DNA from: Candidatus Defluviibacillus avedoerensis
Lineage (GTDB): Bacteria; Pseudomonadota; Gammaproteobacteria; Burkholderiales; Burkholderiaceae_C
Assembly (NCBI GenBank): GCA_016703665.1
Contig: JADJBS010000002.1
Location: forward strand, 434,001-498,000
DNA length: 64,000 bases
Direction of reading: 5' to 3'
Each line of letters starts with the position of its first letter. Position 1 is the first letter of the stretch. A model generated the notes under the pieces. That model made no database searches. It was not told the origin of the DNA and saw only the letters and a program-made list of their open reading frames with translations. Positions 56,117-64,000 of the stretch are shown here, piece after piece. A program made the translations under genes and the position numbers.

Positions 56117-58420
56117 TTATTGGGGCTGGGTTGAGGTGCATGACGTCCCGCTCAGGGGACGGTTGTGCTGGTGTTTCTTCGGCAATAACCGGGGGTGATT
56201 AAACGGTCGCGTCCTGTTCTGCGTCAAACAGATGGAAGCGGTTTTTGCCAGACAGTTTGGCCTGGTACATGGCTTGATCTGCCTGCCGCAGCAACTGATC
56301 GGCATCCACTTCCTTGCTTTGGGGGAAAAGGTAAGCCCCAGGCTGCCAGATACCTGCAAGCTGGCATCGCCCAGCAGGACCGGTCGCGCCACGGCGGCCA
56401 GCAAGCGGTTCAGTATGGGCGCGCTGGCTTCAATGCTGTCGAGGTCGCTCAGCACCACCACAAACTCGTCACCCCCCAGGCGTGCCAGGGTATCGCCGTC
56501 CCTCAGGGCCTGCTTCATTCGCTGGCCCAGAGAGACCAGCAAATGATCTCCTGCTTCGTGTCCGTGGGTGTCGTTCACGGCCTTGAATCCATCCAGATCC
56601 AGAAATGCCACAGCCAGGCGCTGTGAGCGTCGCTGCGCCTGAGCCATGGCTTGCTTGAGGCGGTCAGACAGCAAAATGCGGTTGGGTAGCCCGGTCAGCG
56701 AATCAAAGTGGGCGATGTGCTCGAGCTGTTGTTGGTGCTCCTTGATGACCGTGATGTCAGAAAACAGGGCAACATACTGCCGTGTTGTGCCTTGTGCGTC
56801 CCGCACAACGCTGATGTTCATCAGCACGGCATAGTCTTTGCCATTCTTGTGGCGGTTCCAGAACTCGCCGTGCAGATGTCCCTTTTCTCTGAGCGTTCTC
56901 CACATGGCTTTGTAATACGACTTGTCGTGGCGATCAGATCCGAGCATGGCTGGGTTCTTGCCCAGTACTTCAGAGCGGCTGTAACCGGTAGTGCGGCAAA
57001 AAGCGTCGTTGACATCAACAATCCGGTTCTTTTCGTTGGTGTACAGGATTGCTTCCCGGGCATGCTTGAAGACGCTGGCCGCCAGGTGCAGTTTGTCTTC
57101 CGCCAGCTTGCGCTCATTGATATTGCGGCATATGTGCTGATAGCCTGTGAATCTGCCCTGACCATCGTGTGCCGGCGTAGACAGAATTTCGTTCCACAGC
57201 AATTGGCCATCCTTGCACCGGAGCTGCACCTCAATGGGTGCCAGCGGATGCTCTGGGTTTTTAAACGCCTCAACGGCCTCTGGCGTCAACATGGCCGTCA
57301 ATGGCTGCCCCACCACATCGTTGGGGTGGCAGGCAGTCACCTGCGTGAAAGCCGTGTTGATTGCCACAACGACACCGCGGTTGTCAGTGATCAGGATGGC
57401 CTCTGTGCTGAAATCGAACACGGACGCGCTGATGCGCTGCAACCGTATGGACTCGGCACGCCCGGCGTCCAGCTGCGTCTGGCGCCGGTAGAAAACCCAG
57501 GTCAAGAGCGATAGCGCCAACAAGGCAGGCAGACCAAAGCTCAGCAGGGCCTTGATCGTGCCGCGCCAATGGCGCAACGCGTGGTCACGCTCTATGTGAG
57601 TCACCACCACAAACGGGTACAGCCCCGATGCCCTGTACGCTGTTAACACGCGGCGCGATCCGCCCAGGTCCTGTTCAAGCTGGCCTGAATCTGCCTCAGC
57701 CAGATTCAGGCCGAGCATCACATCTTGTAGCACCGCGCCTGTTTGGAAAGCGGGGTCAGTACCCAGCAGCAAGGTGCCGTCGTAGCGGAGCAGGTGAGCC
57801 CAGCCTTCGCCTGCGCCGAGGTTTTGCGTCATGTGACTTACGAAATAGTCCGGGTTCAGTGCAAACAGCAAAGTGGCACTGCGTTTGCCAAGGGTCAGGC
57901 GACGTATGACCGGCACAAGCCCTGGCTCGTCCTGGTTGGTTTCACCTGTTTGACCGGCCAGACTCCCCGCTGCGAAGTCACGCCCAGTCCAGGGTTTGCC
58001 GATGCCCAGGCCGTCCCGTTGCGCTGTGAGCGAGGGCATGAAGCTGTCCATCGGAATTTGCTTGCCCGTATTGGCGGGGTTGGAGCTTGCAACAATCCGA
58101 CCACGGTCGTCCAACAGCGAAATAGAGCGTAAAAACGGCGCATGTCTCAAGCTGGCGTTAAAGGCTTGATCAAGCTGCCCAGGCACTGGCATAGGGCTGC
58201 CGCGCTGCAGCGCATTGGTGGCAGCCAGTTCGGTCACGCGAAGGCTTTGGGTGACCAGGTCTTCGAGGCTCCTGGTATGCAACGCGGCAATTTCAAGGCC
58301 TGTTGAAATGTCATCCGCATGCTTGGCGCGAACCAAGTAGCTGGTCGTGGCCAGCGTCACCACCACCACGAGCGTTGACCCGACCAGCAGGATATGTCTG
58401 AGGTTCAGAATGCGTTGCAT
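56117..58420 (-). CDS. PAS-GGDEF diguanylate cyclase with extracytoplasmic sensor, frameshifted tail
   Basis: A 767-aa (as written) c-di-GMP synthase. An N-terminal membrane segment (HILLVGSTLVVVVTLATTSYL) is followed by a periplasmic sensor region of about 250 residues, a second membrane segment near 290-308, two PAS domains (IRLQRISASVFDFSTEAILI..., HLAASVFKHAREAILY...), and GGDEF with LARLGGDEFVVVL and an intact RxxD site (RDGD). The last residues are out of frame: after SGSLGLTF the shifted frame would give KEVDADQLLRQADQAM and end at 56199 (740 aa). The break is at a TTTTCCCCC stretch (minus strand, 56322-56330). The substituted tail falls within the last helix of the domain and may affect activity. 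Confidence 0.87.
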   Translation of the reverse strand: MQRILNLRHILLVGSTLVVVVTLATTSYLVRAKHADDISTGLEIAALHTRSLEDLVTQSLRVTELAATNALQRGSPMPVPGQLDQAFNASLRHAPFLRSISLLDDRGRIVASSNPANTGKQIPMDSFMPSLTAQRDGLGIGKPWTGRDFAAGSLAGQTGETNQDEPGLVPVIRRLTLGKRSATLLFALNPDYFVSHMTQNLGAGEGWAHLLRYDGTLLLGTDPAFQTGAVLQDVMLGLNLAEADSGQLEQDLGGSRRVLTAYRASGLYPFVVVTHIERDHALRHWRGTIKALLSFGLPALLALSLLTWVFYRRQTQLDAGRAESIRLQRISASVFDFSTEAILITDNRGVVVAINTAFTQVTACHPNDVVGQPLTAMLTPEAVEAFKNPEHPLAPIEVQLRCKDGQLLWNEILSTPAHDGQGRFTGYQHICRNINERKLAEDKLHLAASVFKHAREAILYTNEKNRIVDVNDAFCRTTGYSRSEVLGKNPAMLGSDRHDKSYYKAMWRTLREKGHLHGEFWNRHKNGKDYAVLMNISVVRDAQGTTRQYVALFSDITVIKEHQQQLEHIAHFDSLTGLPNRILLSDRLKQAMAQAQRRSQRLAVAFLDLDGFKAVNDTHGHEAGDHLLVSLGQRMKQALRDGDTLARLGGDEFVVVLSDLDSIEASAPILNRLLAAVARPVLLGDASLQVSGSLGLTFSPKARKWMPISCCGRQIKPCTRPNCLAKTASICLTQNRTRPFNHPRLLPKKHQHNRPLSGTSCTSTQPQ

Positions 58421-58780
58421 TGGCCCTCAAGGCTTGACAATGCCATCCGTTGCCTTCTGATACGGCAATGAAATGGGTGCAATGGCTTGGGCATGGGGAA
58501 TCCTTGTTTGCAGACGGCTGCAATTCTTCGCAAGACCGTTCCGGCCAAGGGCCCATGCTTGCAAAAATAGTTGGCCCGATGATCTGGTAAAGCGCGGCCA
58601 GTCGCACTGACATAGGTCAAACATTGGACAAGCCCTGGAGCGGAGGTCCATCATGGCCAACAGGGTTGTGAGGTAGAGTTTTCGGTATTTATAGCAACAA
58701 ACTCAAGCCAGTATTGACATTCAGAGGTTCTTGTCAGAAACTTGAGATCCTTCAGTACAAGACTGCCAAAGCAATCAAAG
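58421..58780. other. 360-bp intergenic stretch, nothing recognised
   Basis: Lies between the divergent PAS-GGDEF and ParA-like genes. Overlapping short minus-strand frames here lack ribosome-binding sites and family similarity. The part from about 58680 is AT-rich and probably contains the promoter of the ParA-like gene. Confidence 0.45.
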
Positions 58781-59549
58781 ATGCCCGTCATCGCTGTGAT
58801 CAATCGCAAGGGGGAGCGGCAAGAGCACAACTGCAGCCCATCTGGCTGCCTGGTTGGCTGGTTGCGGCGTCAGCGTGATGCTGGGCGATGTTGACCGCCA
58901 GCAGTCCGCGCGCGCTTGGCTTGGTCGGCGCGATCCCACATTACCCGTCATCAAACCCTGGGCTGTTGACCAAAACCGTGTGTTGAAAGCACCAGGTGGA
59001 GTCACTCATGTGGTGCTGGACACGCAGGGTGGACTGCACGGGTTTGAGCTTGCCAAGCTTGTCATGAATTGCGACGCCATTCTCATGCCCGTGTGTAACT
59101 CGATCTTTGACCGGGACTCGGCCCTGGCCTGCTATGAGGAACTCCAAACCTTGCCCAGGGTGGCGTCAGGCAGATGCCGCATTGGCGCCTTTGGCATGCG
59201 CGTGGACGCTCGTACAAAGGGAGCAGAATCCTTGCGCGAATGGGCTGCCGCTGCAGGGATTCCGTTTTTGGGCGTGCTGCGTGAAACTCAGCTCTATGTT
59301 CGCAGCCTGGAGGCGGGCATGACAATCTTTGACCTGCCCGGCGCGCTGACCAAAGCGGACCGCCAGCAGTGGGAGCCCATCCTGCAATGGTTAAACCCCT
59401 TGTTGTTAACCGCAGTGCCGCAAGCGCCCGAGCTTGAGTCAGCACCCGAAGCGGCCAGACCGTCGATTCCTGCCTCCATGCTCAGTCGCTTCTTACAGGA
59501 GCAGCGCGCAGCCAGAAGTGCCGCACGCGAACCGCATTACCTCAATTGA
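58781..59549 (+). pseudogene. ParA-like ATPase with Walker A disrupted by a frameshift
   Basis: From ATG 58781 the frame reads MPVIAVINRKG and then shifts; the correct continuation SGKSTTAAHLAAWLAGCG lies in another frame and runs on to 59549. The deviant Walker A (KGGxGKS) falls exactly at a run of five G (58810-58814); seven would restore the motif. Downstream are GDVDRQQSARAWL (A'-type motif), HVVLDTQGG (Walker B) and MRVDARTKGAE, giving about 256 aa. The C-terminus is serine/arginine-rich (SMLSRFLQEQRAARS). No parB gene is adjacent, so it is an orphan ParA/MinD-like protein. It ends shortly before the hsd remnants. Confidence 0.8.
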
Positions 59550-59614
59550 GGTGTTTTAAGGGGCGCTTGGCCGCGGCTAGCGTCTGACTGGGAATTCCCC
59601 CACCCACAATGGCC

Positions 59615-60091
59615 CGCATGGCGCCGCTCGCTGCCCTTTGTGTGGGAGAGCACCGGTGTTGAACCCAATTTACCAACGGGCTGGACCCGGAGCGGTGCGC
59701 AAGACGCGTGTGTGCCTTTTTTCGCCCCTAGTTGCTGATACGGTGGCTGGCCTATTGCTGGTACGGGTGGGTTCCGTCAACACGTTACAAGAAGTCGCAG
59801 GCACGTCCATACAGCGTCAATCAAGATTGGGGACATGCCCCGCGTGCTGTTTCTGAAGACAGGGCAACCAGGCCCGCCAGACCAAAAGAGAGTTTGATGC
59901 TTACCCCAGCTCCTACAACAACTACAAGTGTGGCGTGGAATACTTCGTCCAGCACCTGCAAAGTAAGCAGGTCGACACATCTGCCCACGTGGCCATCTGC
60001 ACCATCCAGCGCATGTTCCGTGTGCTCAAGGGCAGCGAACTGCCCGAACAGGCCGACGAAGAATCCACAGAGCGCATAGAGCAAATGTAAG
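59615..60091 (+). pseudogene. hsdR: remnant of a type I restriction subunit gene (HsdR)
   Basis: Pieces in several frames match the R subunit: LPFVWESTGVE with TQFTNGLDPER one frame over (59631 onwards), PRVLFL near 59840, then TKREFDAYPSSYNNYKCGVE and HVAICTIQRMFRVLKGSELP up to a stop at about 60091. These correspond to the region around the DEAD-box helicase motifs. N-terminal nuclease and C-terminal parts are absent, and frames are broken repeatedly, so this is a relic. It runs straight into an hsdM relic. Confidence 0.75.
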
Positions 60092-60092
60092 G

Positions 60093-60945
60093 CCTGTTCA
60101 AAGACCCTGACGTGACAGGCGACGCCTACGAAGGTCTGCTGGAGAAAAACGCGCAGGACACCAAGAGCCTGAGGCGCGAGCAGCTCTAGCACCTGAAGAA
60201 AAAGCCTTCACCGGCTACGAGCTTGTGCAGGGCACGATCAAGATCATGTTGCACGGCATTGGCCCCGAAAAATCGGTGCCTGTAGTGGTGGGCGATGCGC
60301 TGGAGGCAGACACAGGTGAGTGTTTTGAGGTGGTGCAGGTCAGCCCGCCGCTTGGCAAAAAGAGCAGCACTGTCATTGTGGACGAAGACGGCTGCACCAG
60401 CACCGAGAAAGACGCCGTCGAGCGTGACGATTTCTGGGCCACCACCAGCAACAAGCAGCTCAACTTTGCGTGGCACATCAAGACTTTACAAGAAGCTGCT
60501 GCACAAGCGCGATGTGCACACGATGTTGCTCCTGCCCACTGGCTTGTTCTAAGCCCGGGGTGCGAAGGCCAATGTATTGTTCCTTGAAAAAAGGGCGCGA
60601 GCGAACCACCGTGGACCAAGCTACTCTGGATTTACGACCTGCGCACCAACAAGTACTTCACGCTCAAGATCAATCCGCTCACCCGTACCGACCTGAATGA
60701 GTTTGTAGAGCTGTACCAGACCAGCAACCGGCATCTGCGGCAAGCCACGTGGTCAACCTAAGTGAACCCCACCAAGGGCTCCGGCCCTGAAGGTTGCTGG
60801 CGCGTTTGCAGCTAAGACTATTTGGCCGACAGTGACAACCTGCCCGCGCCGGGCGTGATTGCTTTGGAGATAGCGGAAGACCTGCAGGCGGTGCTGGAGC
60901 AGTTCAGATTGATTGAGGGGGACTTGGGGGCCGGAGTGGTCCAGG
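60093..60945 (+). pseudogene. hsdM: remnant of a type I DNA methyltransferase gene (HsdM)
   Basis: Recognisable M-subunit pieces in order: LFKDPDVTGDAYEGLLEKNA (60095 onwards), YELVQGT, IMLHGIG, the catalytic region where NPPFGKKSS has become SPPLGKKSS, RDDFWATTSNKQLNFAWH, KKLLHKRDVHTMLLLPTGLF followed by a stop, LWIYDLRTNKYFTLKINPLT, and near the end DNLPAPGVIALEIAEDLQAV. The order is that of an intact HsdM, but with in-frame stops, shifts, missing segments (the FTPR region and the part between WHIK and KKLLHK) and a mutated motif IV. No hsdS gene is present. The whole locus is inactive. Confidence 0.85.
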
Positions 60946-60971
60946 CGCTAAAGCCTCGCCAAGCCTGGCAC

Positions 60972-61784
60972 TCAGCGCGTCAAGCTGCGCCACAACATGT
61001 GCGTGCCCAAAGCCAGCAGCAGGAACGCAAATACACGTTTCAGCCCTGCCACATTCAAGCTGTGCGCGGCTTTGGCACCCAGTGGGGCGGTGCTGACGCT
61101 GGCAATCGAGATCACGATAAATGCAGGCAGGTAGACAAAGCCCAGCGTCCATGCGGGCATGCCGGGGGTGCCCCAGCCATTGACGATGTAGCCCAAGGTG
61201 CCGGCCACGGCAATTGGAAAGCCCAGGGCAGCCGATGTGGCCACCGCGTTGTGAATGGCCACGTTGCACCAGGTCATGAAAGGCACTGACACAAACCCGC
61301 CACCTGCGCCCAGCAGGCCAGACAGCACACCAATGACGCCACCCGCAGCCACCATGCCTGGGGCCTGAGGCAACTGGCGTGAGGCCTTGGGTTTTAGATT
61401 GGCCAGCGTCTGGACAGCCGAAAAATACAGGAAGAAGGCAAACGCCAAACCCAGCAGCTTGGTGTTGAGGTGGGTGGCAATAAGAGAGCCGAGATAAGCA
61501 CCCACCAGTATGCCGGGTGTCAATGCCACCACAATGGGCCAGCGCACTGCGCCGCGCTTGTGGTGGGCGCGCACAGAGGAGAGTGACGAAAGGCAAATGG
61601 TGGCGAGCGAGGTGCCAATGGCCGCATGCACCAGCCACTGCGCAGGAACACCCTGACCAGCAAGCACCCATATCATGAAAGGCACCATGATCATGCTGCC
61701 GCCGATACCGAGCAAGCCTGCCAGAAAACCGGTGAACGACCCCAAAGCGAGAAGTTCAACAATGAGCAAAGGGTCTAGTGTCAT
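60972..61784 (-). CDS. TSUP-family (TauE/SafE) membrane permease
   Basis: A 270-aa integral membrane protein with about eight hydrophobic segments. Two related halves each carry the family glycine motif: FLAGLLGIGGSMIMVPFM near residues 20-37 and VLSGLLGAGGGFVSVPFMTW near 150. TSUP proteins export or import sulfite, sulfoacetate, taurine-related anions or other organosulfur compounds. The ATG at 61782-61784 was chosen over an upstream in-frame start that would overlap the 6S RNA terminator. It follows the 6S RNA on the same strand. Substrate unknown. Confidence 0.87.
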   Translation of the reverse strand: MTLDPLLIVELLALGSFTGFLAGLLGIGGSMIMVPFMIWVLAGQGVPAQWLVHAAIGTSLATICLSSLSSVRAHHKRGAVRWPIVVALTPGILVGAYLGSLIATHLNTKLLGLAFAFFLYFSAVQTLANLKPKASRQLPQAPGMVAAGGVIGVLSGLLGAGGGFVSVPFMTWCNVAIHNAVATSAALGFPIAVAGTLGYIVNGWGTPGMPAWTLGFVYLPAFIVISIASVSTAPLGAKAAHSLNVAGLKRVFAFLLLALGTHMLWRSLTR

Positions 61785-61820
61785 GGGGGATGCGAAGCAG
61801 ATGGGCCGTGGGCCAAAAAA

Positions 61821-61991
61821 GGTGCCTGCAGTGCCCCGGGCCCGCATCCTGAACCGGGGTTCAGGTGGGCAAGGTCAGCCAGCCGTTGGGTTCATCTGAC
61901 GCGAGACGCTCACGCTCAGTTGGCGATGTTCCTAGCCCGAGCTATTTAAGCATTGGTACAAGGAATATAAAGCCCAGGGAACACTGCAGAC
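61821..61991 (-). ncRNA. ssrS: 6S RNA
   Basis: The minus strand forms a long closing stem between its ends: GTCTGCAGTG near the 5' end pairs with CACTGCAGGC near the 3' end, and CCCTGGGC with GCCCGGGG, enclosing a largely unpaired centre, as in 6S RNA that mimics an open promoter and binds the housekeeping polymerase. A -10 box TACAAT (61998-62003) lies just upstream and a run of six T (61815-61820) follows. The location directly downstream of zapA is the usual place for ssrS. Ends are estimated to within a few bases. Confidence 0.85.
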
Positions 61992-61997
61992 GCATTC

Positions 61998-62003
61998 ATT
62001 GTA
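61998..62003 (-). promoter_or_regulatory. -10 element of the 6S RNA promoter
   Basis: TACAAT on the minus strand, about 7 nt before the estimated 5' end of the 6S RNA. No good TTGACA-like -35 is present at 17 bp. Confidence 0.55.
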
Positions 62004-62046
62004 GGCCTGCGGCGGTGCCTCGGGACGCGATCCGCATGCAAATTTT

Positions 62047-62394
62047 TTACAGAAGCTGGCCGTCAGCCTCTAGTACGCTGTCGATGCGTGAAGCCAGAGC
62101 CAGCAGCGCTGCATCCATTGAGCTGTCACTGGCCGCAGGTGCGCTTGCGGTTTCGGTGGCTTTCACCGCAGAGGGTTGCGGCGAAGCGACGTCGGCTTTG
62201 CCTTCTTCTTCAAACGCCAGATTGAGCGCTGCCAGCACGGCAATTCGGTCGCGCGCCTTGACCTTGCCCGCGTCTCGTATGCGGCACATGGCTTTGTCGA
62301 CACGGCCAACGACATGCTGCAGACTGGTTTCTCCGCCTTCGGGGCAGTTCAGCAGATAGCTTTGCCCCATGATCTGAACTTCGACTTGCTTCAT
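62047..62394 (-). CDS. zapA: cell division protein ZapA
   Basis: A 115-aa FtsZ-ring-associated protein. The N-terminal beta hairpin EVQIMGQSYLLNCPEGGE is followed by the helical part with VDKAMCRIRDAGKVKARDRIAVLAALNLAFE. ZapA dimers cross-link FtsZ filaments. The start codon overlaps the stop of the upstream coiled-coil gene by 4 bp (ATGA), so the two are translated together. The 6S RNA gene follows. The C-terminal 35 residues are alanine/serine-rich and variable in the family. Confidence 0.93.
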   Translation of the reverse strand: MKQVEVQIMGQSYLLNCPEGGETSLQHVVGRVDKAMCRIRDAGKVKARDRIAVLAALNLAFEEEGKADVASPQPSAVKATETASAPAASDSSMDAALLALASRIDSVLEADGQLL

Positions 62395-62618
62395 GCCACA
62401 CCCTCCTTGGAGGCCGGGGGCGTCTCTGGCAGGCGGTCCAGCAAAGCGTCGATGCGAGCACGGGTAGCCTGCAGGCGCGAGCGCAAGGTGTCGCGTTCCA
62501 GCGTCAACGCGTTCACCTGCTCTTGCAACAGCGTATTGGTGCGTTGGAGTTCCTGGTGTCGAACGAGCAGGTGCTCTACACGTTCGGTAAGGTGAATCAA
62601 GGGTGTTGTCTGGGCCAT
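62391..62618 (-). CDS. ZapB-like short coiled-coil protein
   Basis: A 75-aa highly helical protein predicted to be one coiled coil from about residue 8 to 62 (LTERVEHLLVRHQELQRTNT, LLQEQVNALTLERDTLRSRL), with a short proline-containing tail. It is encoded immediately before zapA with a 4-bp overlap. Proteins of this size and place are often annotated TIGR02449 or ZapB-like, and a division role is likely from the coupling. The ATG at 62616-62618 was chosen; a TTG two codons upstream is less likely. Confidence 0.82.
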   Translation of the reverse strand: MAQTTPLIHLTERVEHLLVRHQELQRTNTLLQEQVNALTLERDTLRSRLQATRARIDALLDRLPETPPASKEGVA

Positions 62619-62727
62619 ATGCAAAGCAGCTGGAAAAATGTCAGGCTACAAGCGCGGACTGGGAAGTGGCTGTCATTGTAGGTGCTGGGGCGCCTCAATG
62701 GGCATAGCCTTAGAATAGCCCTTGTTG

Positions 62728-62922
62728 GTGCTCGCAAACTGGTTCACGGTTTGCAGTTCAACGGGAAGCAGGAGGGTGATGGCACGTCAGTGCCACGCCT
62801 GAACTGCGCTGCCCCCGCAACGGTCGAGTTTTTTCGCCATCACACAGCCACTGGGCGTTCTTCGGAACCACTGGGAAGGCGATGGGTCAGTTACAAAACT
62901 CCAGCCCGGATACCGGCCAACA
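62728..62922 (+). ncRNA. cobalamin riboswitch (AdoCbl type)
   Basis: Upstream of a BtuB-like gene, the plus strand shows the conserved blocks in order: GGTTCACGG, GGGAAGCAGGAGGGTGATGG, GCACGTCAGTGCCACGCCTG, AACTGCGCTGCCCCCGCAAC, GCCACTGGG, GGGAAGGCGATGGG, and the B12-box region CCAGCCCGGATACCGGCC. The last block ends about 100 nt before the receptor start. Cobalamin binding normally lowers expression of the downstream transporter by translation or termination control. Confidence 0.93.
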
Positions 62923-63022
62923 TGGTGACCACCGCCCTGCTACAGATTGCATGGTGATGGTCGTATTGCCCAGGCACTGGCGGGGAAGCTGGTGGGGGTG
63001 CCTTGTCTTGTTTGTTCCATTC

Positions 63023-64000
63023 ATGAAAAACCCAGCTTCCGCGCTCGCTGCACGCCCATTGGCCACGCTTTTGTCACTGGTCGCGTCTTCAGTGTGCGCC
63101 CAGTCCCTCCAGACGCCCGTTTCTTTGCAGCAAACCGTGGTCACGGCCACACGCTTGCCCCAGACTTTGACCGAGAGTCTGGCCGATGTGTCTGTGTTGG
63201 ACCCGTCCACCATTGAGCGCAGCGGCGCAGTGGGTCTGGTCGATGTGCTTTCGCGTTTGCCAGGGGTCGAATTTGCCCGCAATGGGGGGCCTGGCGGCAC
63301 CACGGGCGTGTTTGTGCGGGGGGGGGAAACCCGTTTTACCGCCGTGTACATCGACGGCGTGCGCGTGGATTCGCAGTCCACAGGTGGGGCACCGTGGGAG
63401 TCGATTCCGTTGGCGCAAATTGACCGCATCGAGGTGCTGCGTGGCCCGGCCGCTGCCGTATATGGTTCTGATGCCATTGCTGGCGTGATCCAGATATTCA
63501 CCAAGAAAGGCGAGGGCGCATTCAGCCCCAGCTTAGGACTCAGCCTGGGGCGCTATGGCACCCGAAAGCTGGAAGCCACTGCCAGCGGCAGTGTTGGCGA
63601 CATCGACTATTCGGTCGGCCTGGCTGATGTCAAATCCACAGGCTTCAATGCCACCACCCGCACGGGGCAGAACCCCGATGTCGACGGCATGACAAGCCAG
63701 TCTGGCAATGTCCGCCTGGGCCTCAAGATCAATACCGCGCACCGGGTTGAGGCCACAGCGCTCAGCAACAAGCTGAATTCTCAATACGACAGCAGTACGC
63801 GCTTTGCGGACGAACGCAACCTGTACAAGCTGCAGGCGCTGGGCTTCAGCTGGCAGGCTCAATGGCGCGATGACTTGAACAGCCGACTGACGCTTACCGA
63901 ATCCCTCAACCGCTACGAGACCACGCCGTTACCGTATCTGACCCTGACTCGCTTGCGTGGCATCACCCTGTTGAACGAATACCGCATGGGCAATGCCAGT
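63023..64000 (+). CDS. btuB: TonB-dependent outer-membrane receptor, BtuB-like (cut by window edge)
   Basis: An open frame of 326 codons running off the window. A signal peptide (ATLLSLVASSVCA) is followed by the TonB box-like QQTVVTATRLPQ and a plug domain with DVLSRLPGVEFARNGGPGG, VFVRGGETRFTAVYIDGVR and IDRIEVLRGPAAAVYGSDAI. Beta-strand-rich barrel sequence begins after about residue 165. The upstream cobalamin riboswitch identifies cobalamin or cobinamide as the most likely ligand. Start chosen at ATG 63023, although no strong ribosome-binding site precedes it. A G9 run at 63318-63326 is in frame (RGGE). Confidence 0.9.
   Translation, partial: MKNPASALAARPLATLLSLVASSVCAQSLQTPVSLQQTVVTATRLPQTLTESLADVSVLDPSTIERSGAVGLVDVLSRLPGVEFARNGGPGGTTGVFVRGGETRFTAVYIDGVRVDSQSTGGAPWESIPLAQIDRIEVLRGPAAAVYGSDAIAGVIQIFTKKGEGAFSPSLGLSLGRYGTRKLEATASGSVGDIDYSVGLADVKSTGFNATTRTGQNPDVDGMTSQSGNVRLGLKINTAHRVEATALSNKLNSQYDSSTRFADERNLYKLQALGFSWQAQWRDDLNSRLTLTESLNRYETTPLPYLTLTRLRGITLLNEYRMGNAS

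Noticed and set aside
59732..60079. 115-aa plus-strand open frame as a real gene
   Set aside because: It is one frame across the HsdR relic; the recognisable HsdR residues lie in other frames.
63318..63326. G9 run as a possible frameshift or phase-variation site
   Set aside because: The run is in frame and encodes the conserved RGGE of the TonB plug domain. It also argues against a uniform shortening of long G-runs in this sequence.

Overview
The window looks like chromosomal DNA of a heterotrophic betaproteobacterium, most likely Burkholderiales/Comamonadaceae. This is inferred from gene content: Bug-type (TctC) solute receptors, a LivM-LivG fusion, a fused indolepyruvate oxidoreductase, a 16-strand-type porin, and the order zapB-like/zapA/6S RNA. 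Genes are dense and catabolic, with a few housekeeping islands. No rRNA, tRNA, CRISPR array, prophage or intact insertion sequence was seen.

Layout. 1-4.0 kb: aldaric acid (glucarate/galactarate) catabolism, with gudD (cut by the window edge), kdgD and a frameshifted garD on the minus strand, and an enolase-superfamily talarate/galactarate dehydratase diverging from them. 4.4-9.5 kb: an acyl-CoA synthetase, 2Fe-2S ferredoxin and SDR operon, a broken NUDIX gene with a small partner, and an MFE-type SDR. 9.6-16.6 kb: gshA, a membrane diguanylate cyclase, mnmC with an eroded methyltransferase half, yggX and fadH. 16.6-20.7 kb: a TPP enzyme, a flavin dehydrogenase and a class II aldolase.

20.9-42.6 kb is the least ordinary part. 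Two related modules each contain a ~775-aa sulfatase without a signal peptide, a GMC alcohol oxidoreductase and a Crp/Fnr-type regulator. Module A adds a two-subunit TPP decarboxylase. Module B adds Bug receptors, an aldehyde dehydrogenase, an SDR and a porin. Between them lie a 1187-aa indolepyruvate:ferredoxin oxidoreductase, which carries an in-frame palindromic repeat, and an enolase-superfamily enzyme with a changed catalytic motif. The set suggests import of a sulfate ester, cytoplasmic desulfation, and oxidation of the alcohol to an acid. The substrate cannot be read from the sequence.

43.1-56.1 kb is a coherent aromatic-ester/hydroxycinnamate cluster: tannase/feruloyl esterase, Liv-type ABC importer, feruloyl-CoA-synthetase-like ligase, enoyl-CoA hydratase, SDR, thiolase and thioesterase. 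This is a complete beta-oxidative side-chain route, with a divergent amidohydrolase. 56-64 kb: a PAS-GGDEF sensor, a ParA-like ATPase with a disrupted Walker A, a wrecked type I restriction locus (hsdR and hsdM remnants), a TSUP permease, 6S RNA, zapA and a zapB-like gene, then a cobalamin riboswitch driving a BtuB-like receptor that runs off the window.

A recurring theme is single-base frame disruption, usually in or next to short runs, in otherwise well-conserved genes: garD, NUDIX (twice), sulfatase 2, ALDH, amidohydrolase, the PAS-GGDEF protein and ParA. Whether this is sequence error or real decay cannot be settled here. By contrast one Bug gene, a Bug fragment and the hsd locus are clearly decayed.
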